The translations under genes were made by a program, and so were the position numbers. Below are positions 25,826-35,072 of a stretch of 55,429 nt of DNA, one piece after another. The notes beneath the pieces were generated by a model, which was not told the origin of the DNA, searched no databases, and worked only from the letters and a program-made list of their open reading frames with translations. The stretch spans positions 1 through 55,429 of the forward strand of contig DUPF01000231.1 of NCBI GenBank assembly GCA_012838445.1, read 5' to 3'. The stretch is from Intrasporangiaceae bacterium. Its GTDB lineage: Bacteria > Actinomycetota > Actinomycetes > Actinomycetales > Dermatophilaceae. Position 1 is the stretch's first letter. Every line of letters starts with the position of its first letter.

Positions 25826-28713
25826 CGCGGGGCCTCCTCTGCGTGCGAGGTGGGCTGCGGATCCGGGGCCGGCTTCGGGGTGGCGCGCACCTCACCGGAG
25901 GGAGCGCCGAGGGTGTTGAAGGCGACCATGACCAGGCCGAGCACCGCCGTGTAGACGCCGACGTCGAAGAGCAGCGAACTGACCCACTTCATCCCGAACG
26001 CGTCGGTGGCGACCGGTTCGAGGAAGGCCCCGGCGAGGTAGCCGAGCAGGCCGGTGCCGGCGGCGGTGAGGATGCCCCCGGCGATGAGGTAGACGGGCAG
26101 TTTCGGTCCGGACACGGGGGCGTCCTTGGTCTTGGCCATGTAGACGTAGGCGACGGCGCACGCGGCGACGAGGGCGGCGATGAAACCACCGCCGGGCTGG
26201 TTGTGGCCCCGCCAGAACAGCACGAGCGAGGTCACGACGAGGACCGGCACGATCGGCTGCTGCAGCAGCCGCAACACCTCCGTGTTGGCGTGGGTGTCCT
26301 CGAGGGCGTTGTATGCGCGGCTGCCCTCGGCGTCCAACTCGACCTTGGGGGTGGGCACGTAGGTGACCGGCGACTCCGGGGACGGGTCGGGGCGGGGGTC
26401 GAGGAAGCGTCGGGGCACGGTCGCCAGGACGGCGATGATCGCGATCCCGGCCATGCCGAGGACGACGAGTTCACCCATGGTGTCCAGCGCCCGGAACTCG
26501 ACGAGGATGACGTTGACGATGTTGGTCCCGCCGGTCACCTCGTAGGCGTTCTCGAGGTAGTACTCCGCGATCTCGGAGCGGTCCCGCCGGCCGATGACGG
26601 TGAAGGCCGCGACGGTGGCGGCCACCCCGGTGAGGACGGCGATGATCGTGTTGCGTGCATACTTCGGGTTCCTCCCGCTGCTGAACTCCAGCGGCAGTTT
26701 GCGCAGCACGAGCATGATGACCAGGACGGTGAGGACCTCGACGAGGAGTTGGGTCAGGCCCACGTCGGCCGCGCCGAGCATGAAGATCTGCACGGTGACG
26801 GCGATGCCGACCCCGCCGAGCAGGACCGCGCCGCCGATCCGGGAGCGGGTGAAGCACAACGTGACGACGGCGGTCGTCACGACGACGAGCACCCCGAGGT
26901 CGATCGGGCGGCCCAGGTCCGGGCGCAGCGCCGGGACCGTGCCGGAGAGCCACAGCCCGAGGGAACCGACACCGAGGAGGCCGGCGAGGGTGACGAGGAT
27001 CGGGGCGACGTGCCGGGAGGGGTAGTCGGCGCGGACCAGTTCGGCCGACCACAGGCCCCGTCTGGTCAGGCGACTGTTGATCGCGGCGAGCACCCCGGCC
27101 CCATCGAGGGCGAACATCGGTCGTTCCACGATCGGTCGCAGCCGGGCCCGGCGCAGCACGAGGGCGGTGCCGACGGTGAAGACGACCACGGTGATGACCA
27201 GTTCGATGCTCACCCCGTGCCACAGGTGGAGCGGGATCCGTTCGGCGTACCCGGGCCGGATCGAGGCGACCGCCGACAGCAGCGGCTGCTCGAACCACGA
27301 GATGACGAACGCCAGCGGCAGTCCGATGACGATGGGGAACGCGGCCGGCCACAGCGTCGCCCACCTCGTCTCGCGGATCTCGGGGTCGGGCCGGTCACCG
27401 TCGAGGAAGGCACCGGTGAGGATCTTCCCGCAGTATGCGAAGGTCAGAACCGCGCCGAAGGCCGCGATCGCGAGGGTCGTCCAGGCCAACGCCGCAGGTC
27501 CGGGCGTGTCGAGGAACGCGGTGAAGATCTGCTCCTTGGAGATGAAGCCGAGCAACGGTGGCACCCCGGCCATGGACGCCACCCCGAGGACCGTCGCCCA
27601 GAACGTCCACGGCATCGCGGTCCGCAGCGCCGGCAACCGGTCGATCTTGCGGGTGCCCGCCTGGTGGTCGACGATGCCCATGAGCATGAACAGCCCGGAC
27701 TTGAAGCAGGCGTGGGCGATGGTGTGCAGCAGGGCGGCCGCCAGGGCGAACGTCGTGCCGATGCCGATCGTCGCGGTGATCAGTCCGAGTTGGCTCACCG
27801 TCGAGTACGCCATGAGCTTCTTCAGGTCGGTCTGCTGGAGGGCGAACCAGGCGCCGAGGCAGGCGGTGAGCAGTCCGAGCGAGACGAGCAGGATCGTCCA
27901 GACCGGCACCCCCTTGAACAGCGCGGAGAACCGCATGAGCAGGTAGATCCCCGCCTTGACGACCGCTGCGGCGTGCAGGTACGCACTGACCGGGGTGGCC
28001 GCCGCCATGGCGTCCGGGAGCCAGAGGTGGAACGGGAACTGGGCCGCCTTGGAGAACCCGGCGATCGCGACGAGGGTGGCGACCACGCCGGTGAAGACCG
28101 GGTCGGACTGCCAGACCGGGGAGATCATCGCCTGGGAGAAGTTCGTCGTCCCGAGCCGGGCGATGATCAGGCCACCGGCGGCGAGGAAGGTCAGCCCGCC
28201 GATGAACGTCATCAGCATCGTCCGCATCGACGCGGGTTCACCGGCCTGGCCGCTGCGGGCGATGAGGAGGAACGACGCCAGCGATGTCAGCTCCCAGGTG
28301 AGGAACATCAGGATGAGGTTGTCGCTGAGGACGAAGGCGACCATCGAGAAGGTGAACCCCGTCATGATGAGGTAGAACCCGCTCTGACGGCCGGTGAGGA
28401 AGTAGGTCGGCGAGTAGAAGAAGACGAGCGCGCCGATGATCAGGGCGAGCGCGATGAACACGAGGGAGAGCCCGTCCAGGCGCAACGTGAGGTTGAGACC
28501 CAGCTCCTCGACCCAGGGCACCGAGAAGATCACCGGTGTGCCGTTGACGACGTCCCGGGCGGTGGGCACGAGCAGCACAGCGATGGCAACGAAGATCGCG
28601 CCGAGCAGATAGCCCGCGGCGCGGCCCATCACTCTCGTGAGCAGCAGGCTGAGCAGCGGCACGAACGCCAGCGCGGCCAGCAGCCAGACGAGAATCACGG
28701 GGCGCGAGGTCAC
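25822..28713 (-). CDS. mnhA: Na+/H+ antiporter subunit A fused to subunit B
   Basis: A protein of about 963 residues. The first roughly 500 residues are the NuoL-like ion channel (FLTWELTSLASFLLIA, KAAQFPFHLWLPDAMAAATPVSAYLHAAAVVKAGIYLL in short overlapping motifs). A DUF4040-type middle and a C-terminal MrpB-like domain (LFWRGHNQPGGGFIAALVAA, SSLLFDVGVYTAVLGLVMVAF) follow. The A-B fusion leaves the operon order A/B-C-D-E-F-G complete. It exports Na+ in exchange for H+ and supports pH and salt tolerance. The track start is too early; GTG 28713 (VTSRPVILVW) or GTG 28698 are the realistic starts. Confidence 0.93.
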   Translation of the reverse strand: MTSRPVILVWLLAALAFVPLLSLLLTRVMGRAAGYLLGAIFVAIAVLLVPTARDVVNGTPVIFSVPWVEELGLNLTLRLDGLSLVFIALALIIGALVFFYSPTYFLTGRQSGFYLIMTGFTFSMVAFVLSDNLILMFLTWELTSLASFLLIARSGQAGEPASMRTMLMTFIGGLTFLAAGGLIIARLGTTNFSQAMISPVWQSDPVFTGVVATLVAIAGFSKAAQFPFHLWLPDAMAAATPVSAYLHAAAVVKAGIYLLMRFSALFKGVPVWTILLVSLGLLTACLGAWFALQQTDLKKLMAYSTVSQLGLITATIGIGTTFALAAALLHTIAHACFKSGLFMLMGIVDHQAGTRKIDRLPALRTAMPWTFWATVLGVASMAGVPPLLGFISKEQIFTAFLDTPGPAALAWTTLAIAAFGAVLTFAYCGKILTGAFLDGDRPDPEIRETRWATLWPAAFPIVIGLPLAFVISWFEQPLLSAVASIRPGYAERIPLHLWHGVSIELVITVVVFTVGTALVLRRARLRPIVERPMFALDGAGVLAAINSRLTRRGLWSAELVRADYPSRHVAPILVTLAGLLGVGSLGLWLSGTVPALRPDLGRPIDLGVLVVVTTAVVTLCFTRSRIGGAVLLGGVGIAVTVQIFMLGAADVGLTQLLVEVLTVLVIMLVLRKLPLEFSSGRNPKYARNTIIAVLTGVAATVAAFTVIGRRDRSEIAEYYLENAYEVTGGTNIVNVILVEFRALDTMGELVVLGMAGIAIIAVLATVPRRFLDPRPDPSPESPVTYVPTPKVELDAEGSRAYNALEDTHANTEVLRLLQQPIVPVLVVTSLVLFWRGHNQPGGGFIAALVAACAVAYVYMAKTKDAPVSGPKLPVYLIAGGILTAAGTGLLGYLAGAFLEPVATDAFGMKWVSSLLFDVGVYTAVLGLVMVAFNTLGAPSGEVRATPKPAPDPQPTSHAEEAPR

Positions 28714-28885
28714 TTCCGGGGTCGAGGGTTGGCGATCACCGCCACGTGTGTGGCGCAGCGCCAGTCTAACGAGAGACCCACGTCGCCCAGCAGGGTCCGC
28801 GCACAACCCGGGTGCACCGCGATAGGCTCCTTTGGTGGTCTGCGGGGCAGGCCGCGAGCAGTTGACACCGACCAGCGAGGACCCG

Positions 28886-29290
28886 ATGAGCCACGACGAC
28901 CTGCGTGAGAACGAGCGCACGATCAGCCAGCTGGTCGCCGATGCCAGCCACGACATCCAGGGGATCATCAGATCCGAGGTGGCGCTGGCCAAGGCCGAGG
29001 TGTCCGCCGGAGCCAAGGTCATGAGCAAGGGCGCCGGGCTGCTCGTCGGGGCCGGCATCATCGCCGTCTTCGGCCTGATCTACCTGTTCCACACCCTGGC
29101 CCAGGTCATCGCCATCTGGTTGCCGGTGTGGGCCGGGTATCTCATCGTCACCGTCGTCCTCTTCGTCGTCGCCGCCGTGCTCGGCCTGCTCGGCAAGAAG
29201 GCGCTCAGCGGCGTCAAGGCCAGTCCGGACCGGGCCAAGAAGCAGGCCCAGCTGACGATCGCCGCGATCAAGGACGCGGCGCGGCCCTGA
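28886..29290 (+). CDS. phage-holin-family (Holin-X) membrane protein
   Basis: A 134-residue protein: an amphipathic N-terminal segment (ERTISQLVADASHDIQGIIRSEVALAKAEV), two membrane helices at about residues 50-72 and 78-102, and a basic tail. This is the actinobacterial DUF1469/Holin-X layout (Rv3669 position). Despite the family name these are chromosomal housekeeping membrane proteins, not phage genes. ATG 28886 was chosen over the longer track start. The alpha/beta hydrolase follows with an overlapping start. Confidence 0.85.
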   Translation: MSHDDLRENERTISQLVADASHDIQGIIRSEVALAKAEVSAGAKVMSKGAGLLVGAGIIAVFGLIYLFHTLAQVIAIWLPVWAGYLIVTVVLFVVAAVLGLLGKKALSGVKASPDRAKKQAQLTIAAIKDAARP

Positions 29291-30222
29291 ACACCTCCGG
29301 CGGCGAGGTCACCGACCTGCTCGTCGACGGGCCGTGGACGCACCGGTTCGTCTCCGCCCACGGATGCCGGTTCCACGTGGCCGAGCAGGGTGACGGTCCG
29401 CTCGTCCTCCTCCTGCACGGTTTCCCGCAGTTCTGGTGGATGTGGCGCCACCAGATCAGCGCCCTGGCCGACGCCGGCTATCGGGCCGCCGCACTCGATC
29501 TGCGCGGCTTCGGCGCCTCCGACAAACCACCGCGCGGGCACGACTCGTGGACCACGTCGGCCGACACCGCTGCCGTCGTCCGCTCCCTCGGTGAGGAGCG
29601 GGCCGTCATCGTCGGCCACGGGCTCGGCGGCTGGGTGGGCTGGACCACCGCATACCTCCACCCGCAGGTCTGTCGGGCCCTGGTGACGGTGTCCATGCCG
29701 CACCCGCGGGTGCTGCGCCGGGCCCTGCTGTCCAGTCCGCGGCAACTCCTCGCCGGTCGGTATCTCGCCGGGATGCAGACCCCGCTGGTGCCGGAGCGGG
29801 AGATGGCCCGGCCTGGCTATGTCGAGGAACGACTGCGCAGCGGCGCCGGCACCGTGCTCGACCCGGCCCGCACCGAACCCTTCCCGTCCGCCGAGGAGAT
29901 CGGCCGCTACACCCAGGCGCTGGCCCAACCGTTCGCCGCCGACTGCGCCGCCGAGCACTACCGCTGGCTGGTCCGCTCCCAACTGCGGGCGAGCGGACGT
30001 CGCCTGGCCGCCGCGCTCAAGGGTCGCCTCCCGCTCGACGTCCTCTCTCTGCACGGCGCCCACGATCCGGTCATCCTCCCCGAACTCGCCCCGCGCAGCG
30101 CCGAGTATGTCTCGGGAACCTTCTCCTCGCATACCCTCCCGAGGGCGGGGCACTTCCTGCCCGAGGAGGCACCGACCCAGACCTCCCAGTTGCTCATCCG
30201 CTGGCTCGGGGGGTTGACCTAG
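29287..30222 (+). CDS. alpha/beta-fold hydrolase lacking the nucleophile
   Basis: About 311 residues, EphE-like (Rv3670 position). Oxyanion strand is LLLHGFPQFWWMWRHQ, catalytic acid HGAHDPVI, catalytic His RAGHFLPEE. The nucleophile elbow reads VGHGLGGWVGW, so Gly (about 112) replaces the Ser or Asp nucleophile, and normal hydrolysis is not expected. No ATG, GTG or TTG fits between the previous stop and the conserved LVDGPWTHRFVS start. A CTG overlapping the holin stop (CTGA) is the likely start, giving translational coupling. Confidence 0.8.
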   Translation: MNTSGGEVTDLLVDGPWTHRFVSAHGCRFHVAEQGDGPLVLLLHGFPQFWWMWRHQISALADAGYRAAALDLRGFGASDKPPRGHDSWTTSADTAAVVRSLGEERAVIVGHGLGGWVGWTTAYLHPQVCRALVTVSMPHPRVLRRALLSSPRQLLAGRYLAGMQTPLVPEREMARPGYVEERLRSGAGTVLDPARTEPFPSAEEIGRYTQALAQPFAADCAAEHYRWLVRSQLRASGRRLAAALKGRLPLDVLSLHGAHDPVILPELAPRSAEYVSGTFSSHTLPRAGHFLPEEAPTQTSQLLIRWLGGLT

Positions 30223-30337
30223 CCGGGGTGGCGGTGCGGTTCGGGGGTCTGCCGGTGGGATCGTCGACGCGCGCTCGAGCGCACCGTAGGAATCCCCCAC
30301 ACCCGAGGCCACGCCGCCGGGGATCGGTGCCGCGCGG

Positions 30338-31012
30338 TCAGACCCGGCCGCGCAACCAGGCCGAGATGATGTGCTCGGGCAGATCCCGCTCCAGGCTCTC
30401 GTCCCAGGGGGTGGTCAGGTCGGCGAGGTCGAACAGGACCGAGAGCAGCATCGCGGTGAATCCCCACACGAACAGCCCGTCCGCAGCGAACCCCGGACCG
30501 CGATAGCCGCGCGGCCCGACGACATTGAAGCGGTTGGCCGCATCGAGCAGGTGCCCGACCGGAACCCGCGCGACGCGAGCGACCTCGATCTCGTCGACGA
30601 CCCCGATCGGCCCGGGCGTGTGCCACCACCCGAGCACCGGGGTGACCGCGTGACCGGACGGGCCGAGGAACAGCGCCGGCAGCGAACCGACGACCTCGAC
30701 CGAGCCGGGATCGACACCGACCTCCTCCTGTGCCTCCCGCAACGCAGCATCGACCGGGCCGGCGTCACCGTCCTCGAGGCCACCGCCGGGGAAGGACACC
30801 TGTGCGGCGTGCGAGCGAAGGTTGTGCGCCCGTTCGGTCAGCACGACGTCCTCACCGCCGAGCGGGTCCGGCCCGAACAGCATGAGGACAGCCGAGCGGC
30901 GCGGCGGGTCCTCGGGGGGCCGGAACTGCTCGAAGTACTCCGGCGGGTCATGGGTGACCCGCTCGAGCACCCGATCCATCCACGCCGGACGTGGCTGCAC
31001 ACCGTCCCTCAC
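30338..31012 (-). CDS. Nudix hydrolase, CoA pyrophosphatase type
   Basis: A 224-residue Nudix protein of the NudL/CoA diphosphatase type (Rv3672c position). The motif [10 protein letters not shown] precedes the Nudix helix [12 protein letters not shown], and the CoA-specific region upstream ([20 protein letters not shown]) is well conserved. It cleaves CoA derivatives to phosphopantetheine and 3',5'-ADP. The start GTG overlaps the nth stop as GTGA, so the two are cotranscribed. Confidence 0.9.
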   Translation of the reverse strand: MRDGVQPRPAWMDRVLERVTHDPPEYFEQFRPPEDPPRRSAVLMLFGPDPLGGEDVVLTERAHNLRSHAAQVSFPGGGLEDGDAGPVDAALREAQEEVGVDPGSVEVVGSLPALFLGPSGHAVTPVLGWWHTPGPIGVVDEIEVARVARVPVGHLLDAANRFNVVGPRGYRGPGFAADGLFVWGFTAMLLSVLFDLADLTTPWDESLERDLPEHIISAWLRGRV

Positions 31013-31722
31013 CGGGAGGCTCCGGGGGCCAACTCGTACTTGAGCAGCCGCTCCGCCTTGGCCGGATCGGTCTCGCCGGTCCCGAAGGCCGGACAGAGCC
31101 GGGCCACCGGGCACGCCCCGCAGGCCGGGCGGCGGGCGTGACAGGTGCGCCGGCCGTGGAAGATGACGACGTGCGAGAGCATCGTCCAGTCCCGGCGCAG
31201 GAACAACGCGCCCACGGCGTGCTCGATGGCGACCGGGTCGGTCTCCTCGGTCCAGCCGAACCGTTGCACCAGACGGGCGAAGTGGGTGTCGACGGTGATG
31301 CCGGGCACGCCGAACGCGTTGCCGAGGACGACGTTCGCGGTCTTGCGGCCCACCCCCGGCAACGTGACGAGGTCCTTGAGCCGACGCGGCACCTCCCCAT
31401 CGAACCGCTCCTCCAACGCGGCGCCGAGTCGGATGAGTGAGTCGGTCTTGGCCCGGTAGAACCCGGTGGGCCGCACGATCGACTCCATCTCCTCCCGGTC
31501 CGCGGCGGCGTAGTCGGCGGCGGTGCGGTATCGGTCGAAGAGGGTCGGGGTCACCTTGTTGACGCCGACGTCGGTGGTCTGGGCCGACAGGATCGTCGCG
31601 ACGAGCAGTTGGAGCGGGGTCTCGAAGTCCAACTCGCAGTGGGCATAGGGGTATCGCTCGTGGAGCAGGCGGTACATCCGTCGGGCGCGTCGGGTCCGCG
31701 CCAGCGGGGTCTCGTCGATCAT
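31009..31722 (-). CDS. nth: endonuclease III
   Basis: A 237-residue base-excision repair glycosylase/AP lyase. It has the helix-hairpin-helix [14 protein letters not shown] with catalytic Lys, catalytic Asp in VDTHFARL, and a complete Fe-S ligand set C-x6-C-x2-C-x5-C ([17 protein letters not shown]). Start ATG 31722 is preferred over the upstream in-frame GTG 31728. Divergent from crp, as in mycobacteria (Rv3674c/Rv3676). Confidence 0.96.
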   Translation of the reverse strand: MIDETPLARTRRARRMYRLLHERYPYAHCELDFETPLQLLVATILSAQTTDVGVNKVTPTLFDRYRTAADYAAADREEMESIVRPTGFYRAKTDSLIRLGAALEERFDGEVPRRLKDLVTLPGVGRKTANVVLGNAFGVPGITVDTHFARLVQRFGWTEETDPVAIEHAVGALFLRRDWTMLSHVVIFHGRRTCHARRPACGACPVARLCPAFGTGETDPAKAERLLKYELAPGASR

Positions 31723-31809
31723 GGGCACCTGTCCCAGGGTAGTGCGCCGCCGACAACAGACCCGCGCCGCTCACCGCCGCCGGGGTGACACTCGTGGCAG
31801 ACTGGCCGC

Positions 31810-32487
31810 GTGGATCTCGATGTTGTGCGTCGTTCACCGCTCTTTGCTGCCCTGGACGACGAAGCCGCTCGCACGCTCATGAGCAGCATGGTGCGCTCGC
31901 GGATGGAGCGCGGCGACGTGCTCTTCAACGAGGGCGACCAGGGCGACAAGCTCTATGTCATCGCCGAGGGCAAGATCAAACTCGGCCGGACCTCCGCGGA
32001 CGGCCGCGAGAACCTTCTCGCGATCCTCGGTCCCGGTGAGATGTTCGGCGAGTTGTCACTCTTCGACCCGGGCCCGCGTACCGCGACGGCGACCGCGATC
32101 GCCGAGACCCAGATCCTCGGGTTGTCCAACGAGCAGCTGCAGCAGTTCCTCTCCGCCCGCCCGCACGTCGCCGGCACCCTCCTGGCCGCGCTGGCCCGCC
32201 GGCTGCGTCGCACCAACGAGAGCATCGCCGACCTGGTCTTCACCGATGTCCCGGGCCGGGTCGCCAAGGCGCTGCTCGACCTGTCCCGCCGCTTCGGCCG
32301 GCCGGTCGAGAACGGCATCATGGTCGCCCACGACCTGACCCAGGAGGAGCTCGCCCAACTCGTCGGCGCCTCCCGGGAGACCGTGAACAAGGCCCTGGCC
32401 GACTTCGCCTCCCGCGGCTGGCTCAAACTCGAGGCCCGGGCGGTCCTGCTGCAGGACCTGGACCGGCTCAAGCGCCGCGCCCGCTGA
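31810..32487 (+). CDS. crp: Crp/Fnr-family global regulator (GlxR/Crp type)
   Basis: A 225-residue regulator with an N-terminal cyclic-nucleotide-binding beta-roll (GEMFGELSLFDPGPRTATATA, the phosphate-binding cassette), dimer helix and C-terminal HTH (LTQEELAQLVGASRETVNKAL). Very close in layout to mycobacterial Crp (Rv3676) and corynebacterial GlxR, which recognise TGTGA-N6-TCACA. Start GTG. Candidate targets in this window are hppA and kynA. An 85-bp palindrome follows the stop. Confidence 0.95.
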   Translation: MDLDVVRRSPLFAALDDEAARTLMSSMVRSRMERGDVLFNEGDQGDKLYVIAEGKIKLGRTSADGRENLLAILGPGEMFGELSLFDPGPRTATATAIAETQILGLSNEQLQQFLSARPHVAGTLLAALARRLRRTNESIADLVFTDVPGRVAKALLDLSRRFGRPVENGIMVAHDLTQEELAQLVGASRETVNKALADFASRGWLKLEARAVLLQDLDRLKRRAR

Positions 32488-32504
32488 CCTCCCGCCCTCG
32501 TCAC

Positions 32505-32589
32505 CTTTCCCGCTTCATGCGTGAAACGGGAACTCCATCACGGTACGGAAGCGTGGTGAAGTTGGCGTTTCCCGCATGAAGCGCGAAAC
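32505..32589. repeat. 85-bp imperfect palindrome between crp and the MBL gene
   Basis: Two 42-base arms (32505-32546 and 32548-32589) match as inverse copies at 33 of 42 positions around a single central G. Each arm contains a smaller hairpin (TTTCCCGCTTCATGCG and relatives). The centre resembles the 39-bp palindrome at 55208-55246 (GAAGCGTGGTGAAGT shared). It lies 17 bp past the crp stop and about 95 bp before the convergent gene end, suiting a bidirectional terminator or a REP-like element. Confidence 0.65.
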
Positions 32590-32682
32590 GCATGGCGCGC
32601 CGGAACGGTGGTTGGCAGGGTGGTTGGCGCGGGGTGCGTCGGGAGTGTGACGTGCCGAGGGGGTGGTGGGCGCGCGGGGTCG

Positions 32683-33504
32683 TCAGGAGTGTGCCGCGCG
32701 AAGGAAGTCGAGTTGGGCCTGGATGCTCAACCGGGCGGCCGGCCAGACGGACTGCGGGACCTGCGCATACACCCGGCGCAGCACCCCCTCGACCGGGTCG
32801 TCCTCGGCTGCGGCCCCGTCGGCCAGCGCGGCCCGCACCTGCTCGAGACGCTCGGCCCGGTGCACCCGATAGAACTCGACCATCTCCTCCGCGTCGGGGA
32901 CGACCGGCCCGTGGCCGGGCAGGATCGTCGTCACGGTTCCGCCACCGGTCAGGGCCCGGATCCGCTCCAGGGAGTCCAGGTATGCGGCCAGTTCACCATC
33001 CGGGTGGGCCACGACGGTCGTGCCCCGGCCCAGGACCGTGTCCCCGGTCAGCAGGGCATGATCGGCCTCCAGGCTGAAGGAGATCGAGTCGGCCGTATGC
33101 CCGGGGGTCGCGACGACCCGCACGTCGAGCCCGCCGGCTCTGAGTACATCCCCGTCGGCGAGGTCGTCATGGCCCCGCCCGACCGCCCGGACCCGGGATC
33201 CGGTCAGGTCGGCGAAGTGCTCCCCGGCCTCGCTGTGGTCGAGGTGGTGGTGGGTCAGCACCGTCTCGGTGACCCGGGCACCGCGTTCGCCGACGATCCG
33301 CAGCACCTCGGCGAGATGCCCGTCGTGCAACGGGCCGGGGTCGATGACGATCGCCTCGGTCTCGTTGTCGCCGAGGATGATCCACGTGTTCGTGCCGTCG
33401 AGTGTCATCGGGCCGGGGTTCGGGGCCAGCACGCAGTAGGCGTTCGCGGTGACCTGCCCGCTCTGCCAGGGAGCGGCGGTGAACTCGGGGGGCTGGGTCG
33501 TCAT
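32683..33504 (-). CDS. metallo-beta-lactamase-fold hydrolase
   Basis: A 273-residue MBL-fold protein with HxHxDH motif in LTHHHLDHSEAG, further ligands in VVATPGHTADSISF and GDTVLG, and ILPGHGP. Equivalent to Rv3677c and resembling LACTB2-type hydrolases that act on RNA or thioesters; the substrate is not known. ATG 33504 is preferred over the overlapping GTG 33510 because GAGG is then 8 bases away. Part of a minus-strand operon with Nudix, RidA and DUF4177. Confidence 0.88.
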   Translation of the reverse strand: MTTQPPEFTAAPWQSGQVTANAYCVLAPNPGPMTLDGTNTWIILGDNETEAIVIDPGPLHDGHLAEVLRIVGERGARVTETVLTHHHLDHSEAGEHFADLTGSRVRAVGRGHDDLADGDVLRAGGLDVRVVATPGHTADSISFSLEADHALLTGDTVLGRGTTVVAHPDGELAAYLDSLERIRALTGGGTVTTILPGHGPVVPDAEEMVEFYRVHRAERLEQVRAALADGAAAEDDPVEGVLRRVYAQVPQSVWPAARLSIQAQLDFLRAAHS

Positions 33505-33506
33505 CG

Positions 33507-34346
33507 TCACTGCCTCGCCGGCAGCGGGGTGCGCAGGACGAGTTCGCCGCCGTCCAACTCGGTCAACTCGGGCAGGACGAGCGGGACGTCTGCGGCATCG
33601 GTGCAGACCGCCTCGACCGAGCCCGCCGCCGCGAGGTCCTCGAGGCACACCTGGGTCGGTGGGAACATCAGCACCGCTCCCTCGGTCAACGCGTCGAGCA
33701 CCTCGGCCGGGTCGGCCCAGTCGGCGTGGTCGACCTCGCTGGTCTGGTCGTCCGGAACCTGCCCGTCGGGCACCGCGGCAGCGAAGAACCTCGTGTCGTA
33801 GCGGCGCCGCTCGAACGTCGGCGTGATCCAGTGCGCCCGATAACTGAGCAGGTCACTGCGCAGGACGAGTCCCTCTGCCGCCAGGACGTCCGCGAGGGAC
33901 AACTCGTGACCGGCCAAACCGGTGCGGCGTTCGTGCCAGGTCGGCGAACTGACGTCCGCGACAACCGAATCCGCGTCGGGACCGGCGAGCAGGACACCAC
34001 TCTCCTCGAACAACTCGCGGATCGCCGCGGTCACGAGCAACCGCGCCGAGGCCTCGTCGACCCCGAGCACCTCCGCCCAGTCCTGCGGGGAGCGCCCGGC
34101 CCAGACGACGTCCTCGCGGGCGTCGCGCGGGTCGACCCGACCACCGGGGAAGACCACGACCGACGGGGCGAACTCCATCGAGGCCACCCGCCGTTGCAGG
34201 AACACCTCGAGGCCGGAAAGGGTCGCCGCAGGGCGGACGAGCATGACCGTCGCGGCCAGGGCCACCTCCGCCGGGGCGATCTCCCCGCGCTGCCACGCGG
34301 CCGCGACGCCGGCGAGCCGGGTCCCGTCCAGGGTGAAGTCACGCAT
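33507..34346 (-). CDS. Nudix hydrolase with insertion
   Basis: A 279-residue Nudix-family protein. The Nudix glycine loop VVVFPGGRVDPRDA and the helix AAIRELFEESGVLL are separated by an insertion of about 40 residues (VVWAGRSPQDWAEVLGVDEA), as in NUDT19/RppA-related acyl-CoA diphosphatases. The substrate is uncertain. The ATG overlaps the ridA stop (ATGCGTGA). Same operon as the MBL hydrolase. Confidence 0.85.
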   Translation of the reverse strand: MRDFTLDGTRLAGVAAAWQRGEIAPAEVALAATVMLVRPAATLSGLEVFLQRRVASMEFAPSVVVFPGGRVDPRDAREDVVWAGRSPQDWAEVLGVDEASARLLVTAAIRELFEESGVLLAGPDADSVVADVSSPTWHERRTGLAGHELSLADVLAAEGLVLRSDLLSYRAHWITPTFERRRYDTRFFAAAVPDGQVPDDQTSEVDHADWADPAEVLDALTEGAVLMFPPTQVCLEDLAAAGSVEAVCTDAADVPLVLPELTELDGGELVLRTPLPARQ

Positions 34347-34818
34347 CGGCACGGACCGAGACGACGATCTCCACCTCGACCGGGGCATCGAGCGGCAAGG
34401 AGGCAACCCCCACCGCGGAGCGGGCATGCACGCCCGCGTCACCGAACGCCGTGCCGAGCAGCTCGGAGGCGCCGTTGACGACCCCCGGTTGTCCGGTGAA
34501 CGCCGGATCGGAGGCGACGAAGCCGACGACCTTGACGACCCGGCTGACCCGGTCCAGGTCGCCGACGACGGACTTCACCGCGGCGATCGCGTTCAGGGCG
34601 CACACCTGCGCCAGTTCCTTGGCCCGGTCCGGGCTGACCAGCCCGTCGCCCTCGCCGACCTTGCCGGTGGCGAGCAGCCCGCCGTCGGCCAACGGGAGCT
34701 GCCCCGACGTGAAGACGAGGTCGCCCTCCTGCAGGGCCGGCACATACGCCGCCACCGGCGCCGCCACCTCCGGCACGCTCAACCCGGCCTGGGCGAGGCG
34801 CTCCTCGACCGCACTCAC
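34339..34818 (-). CDS. RidA-family protein (Rv3678c type)
   Basis: A 159-residue YjgF/RidA-fold protein with the core LVFTSGQLPLADGGLLATGKVG and the C-terminal strand SLPLDAPVEVEIVVSV. The canonical Arg of RidA imine deaminases (in the motif N...C..R) is not evident, so deaminase activity is uncertain. Start GTG overlaps the DUF4177 stop (GTGA). Confidence 0.85.
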   Translation of the reverse strand: MSAVEERLAQAGLSVPEVAAPVAAYVPALQEGDLVFTSGQLPLADGGLLATGKVGEGDGLVSPDRAKELAQVCALNAIAAVKSVVGDLDRVSRVVKVVGFVASDPAFTGQPGVVNGASELLGTAFGDAGVHARSAVGVASLPLDAPVEVEIVVSVRADA

Positions 34819-34982
34819 GACGCGACCGGCCGCTTCAGATAGGCGACGAGGCCACCACTGTCCGGGTTGACGATCACCTGGACCAACTCCCAGCCGTCCT
34901 CGCCCCACTGGTCGAGGATCTGCTTGGTCGCGTGGACGATGAGCGGCACCGTCGCGTACTCCCACTTCGTTGTCTCAGCCAT
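34815..34982 (-). CDS. DUF4177 small protein
   Basis: A 55-residue conserved protein (MAETTKWEYATVPLIVHATK...GEDGWELVQVIV), the DUF4177 pattern WEY...LN..G..GWELV. Below the usual ORF cut-off but conserved in the same place in mycobacteria (Rv3678A). Function unknown. First gene of the ridA-Nudix-MBL operon, divergent from the ArsA pair. Confidence 0.85.
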   Translation of the reverse strand: MAETTKWEYATVPLIVHATKQILDQWGEDGWELVQVIVNPDSGGLVAYLKRPVAS

Positions 34983-35072
34983 GAGCGCAACCCTAACGCT
35001 CGCACGTGGCGTCGGCCACGTTCCCCAGGTGCGAGACCGTGCTCCGGGTGCGCACCGCATACATTGGCGATC

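Noticed and set aside
25843-28908. 1021-aa plus-strand ORF opposite mnhA
   Set aside because: Low-complexity Asp/Gly/Arg shadow of the MrpA/B gene; no start context or recognisable motif.
28886-29290. Prophage remnant suggested by the holin-family name
   Set aside because: Holin-X proteins are ordinary actinobacterial chromosomal proteins; no other phage genes adjoin it.
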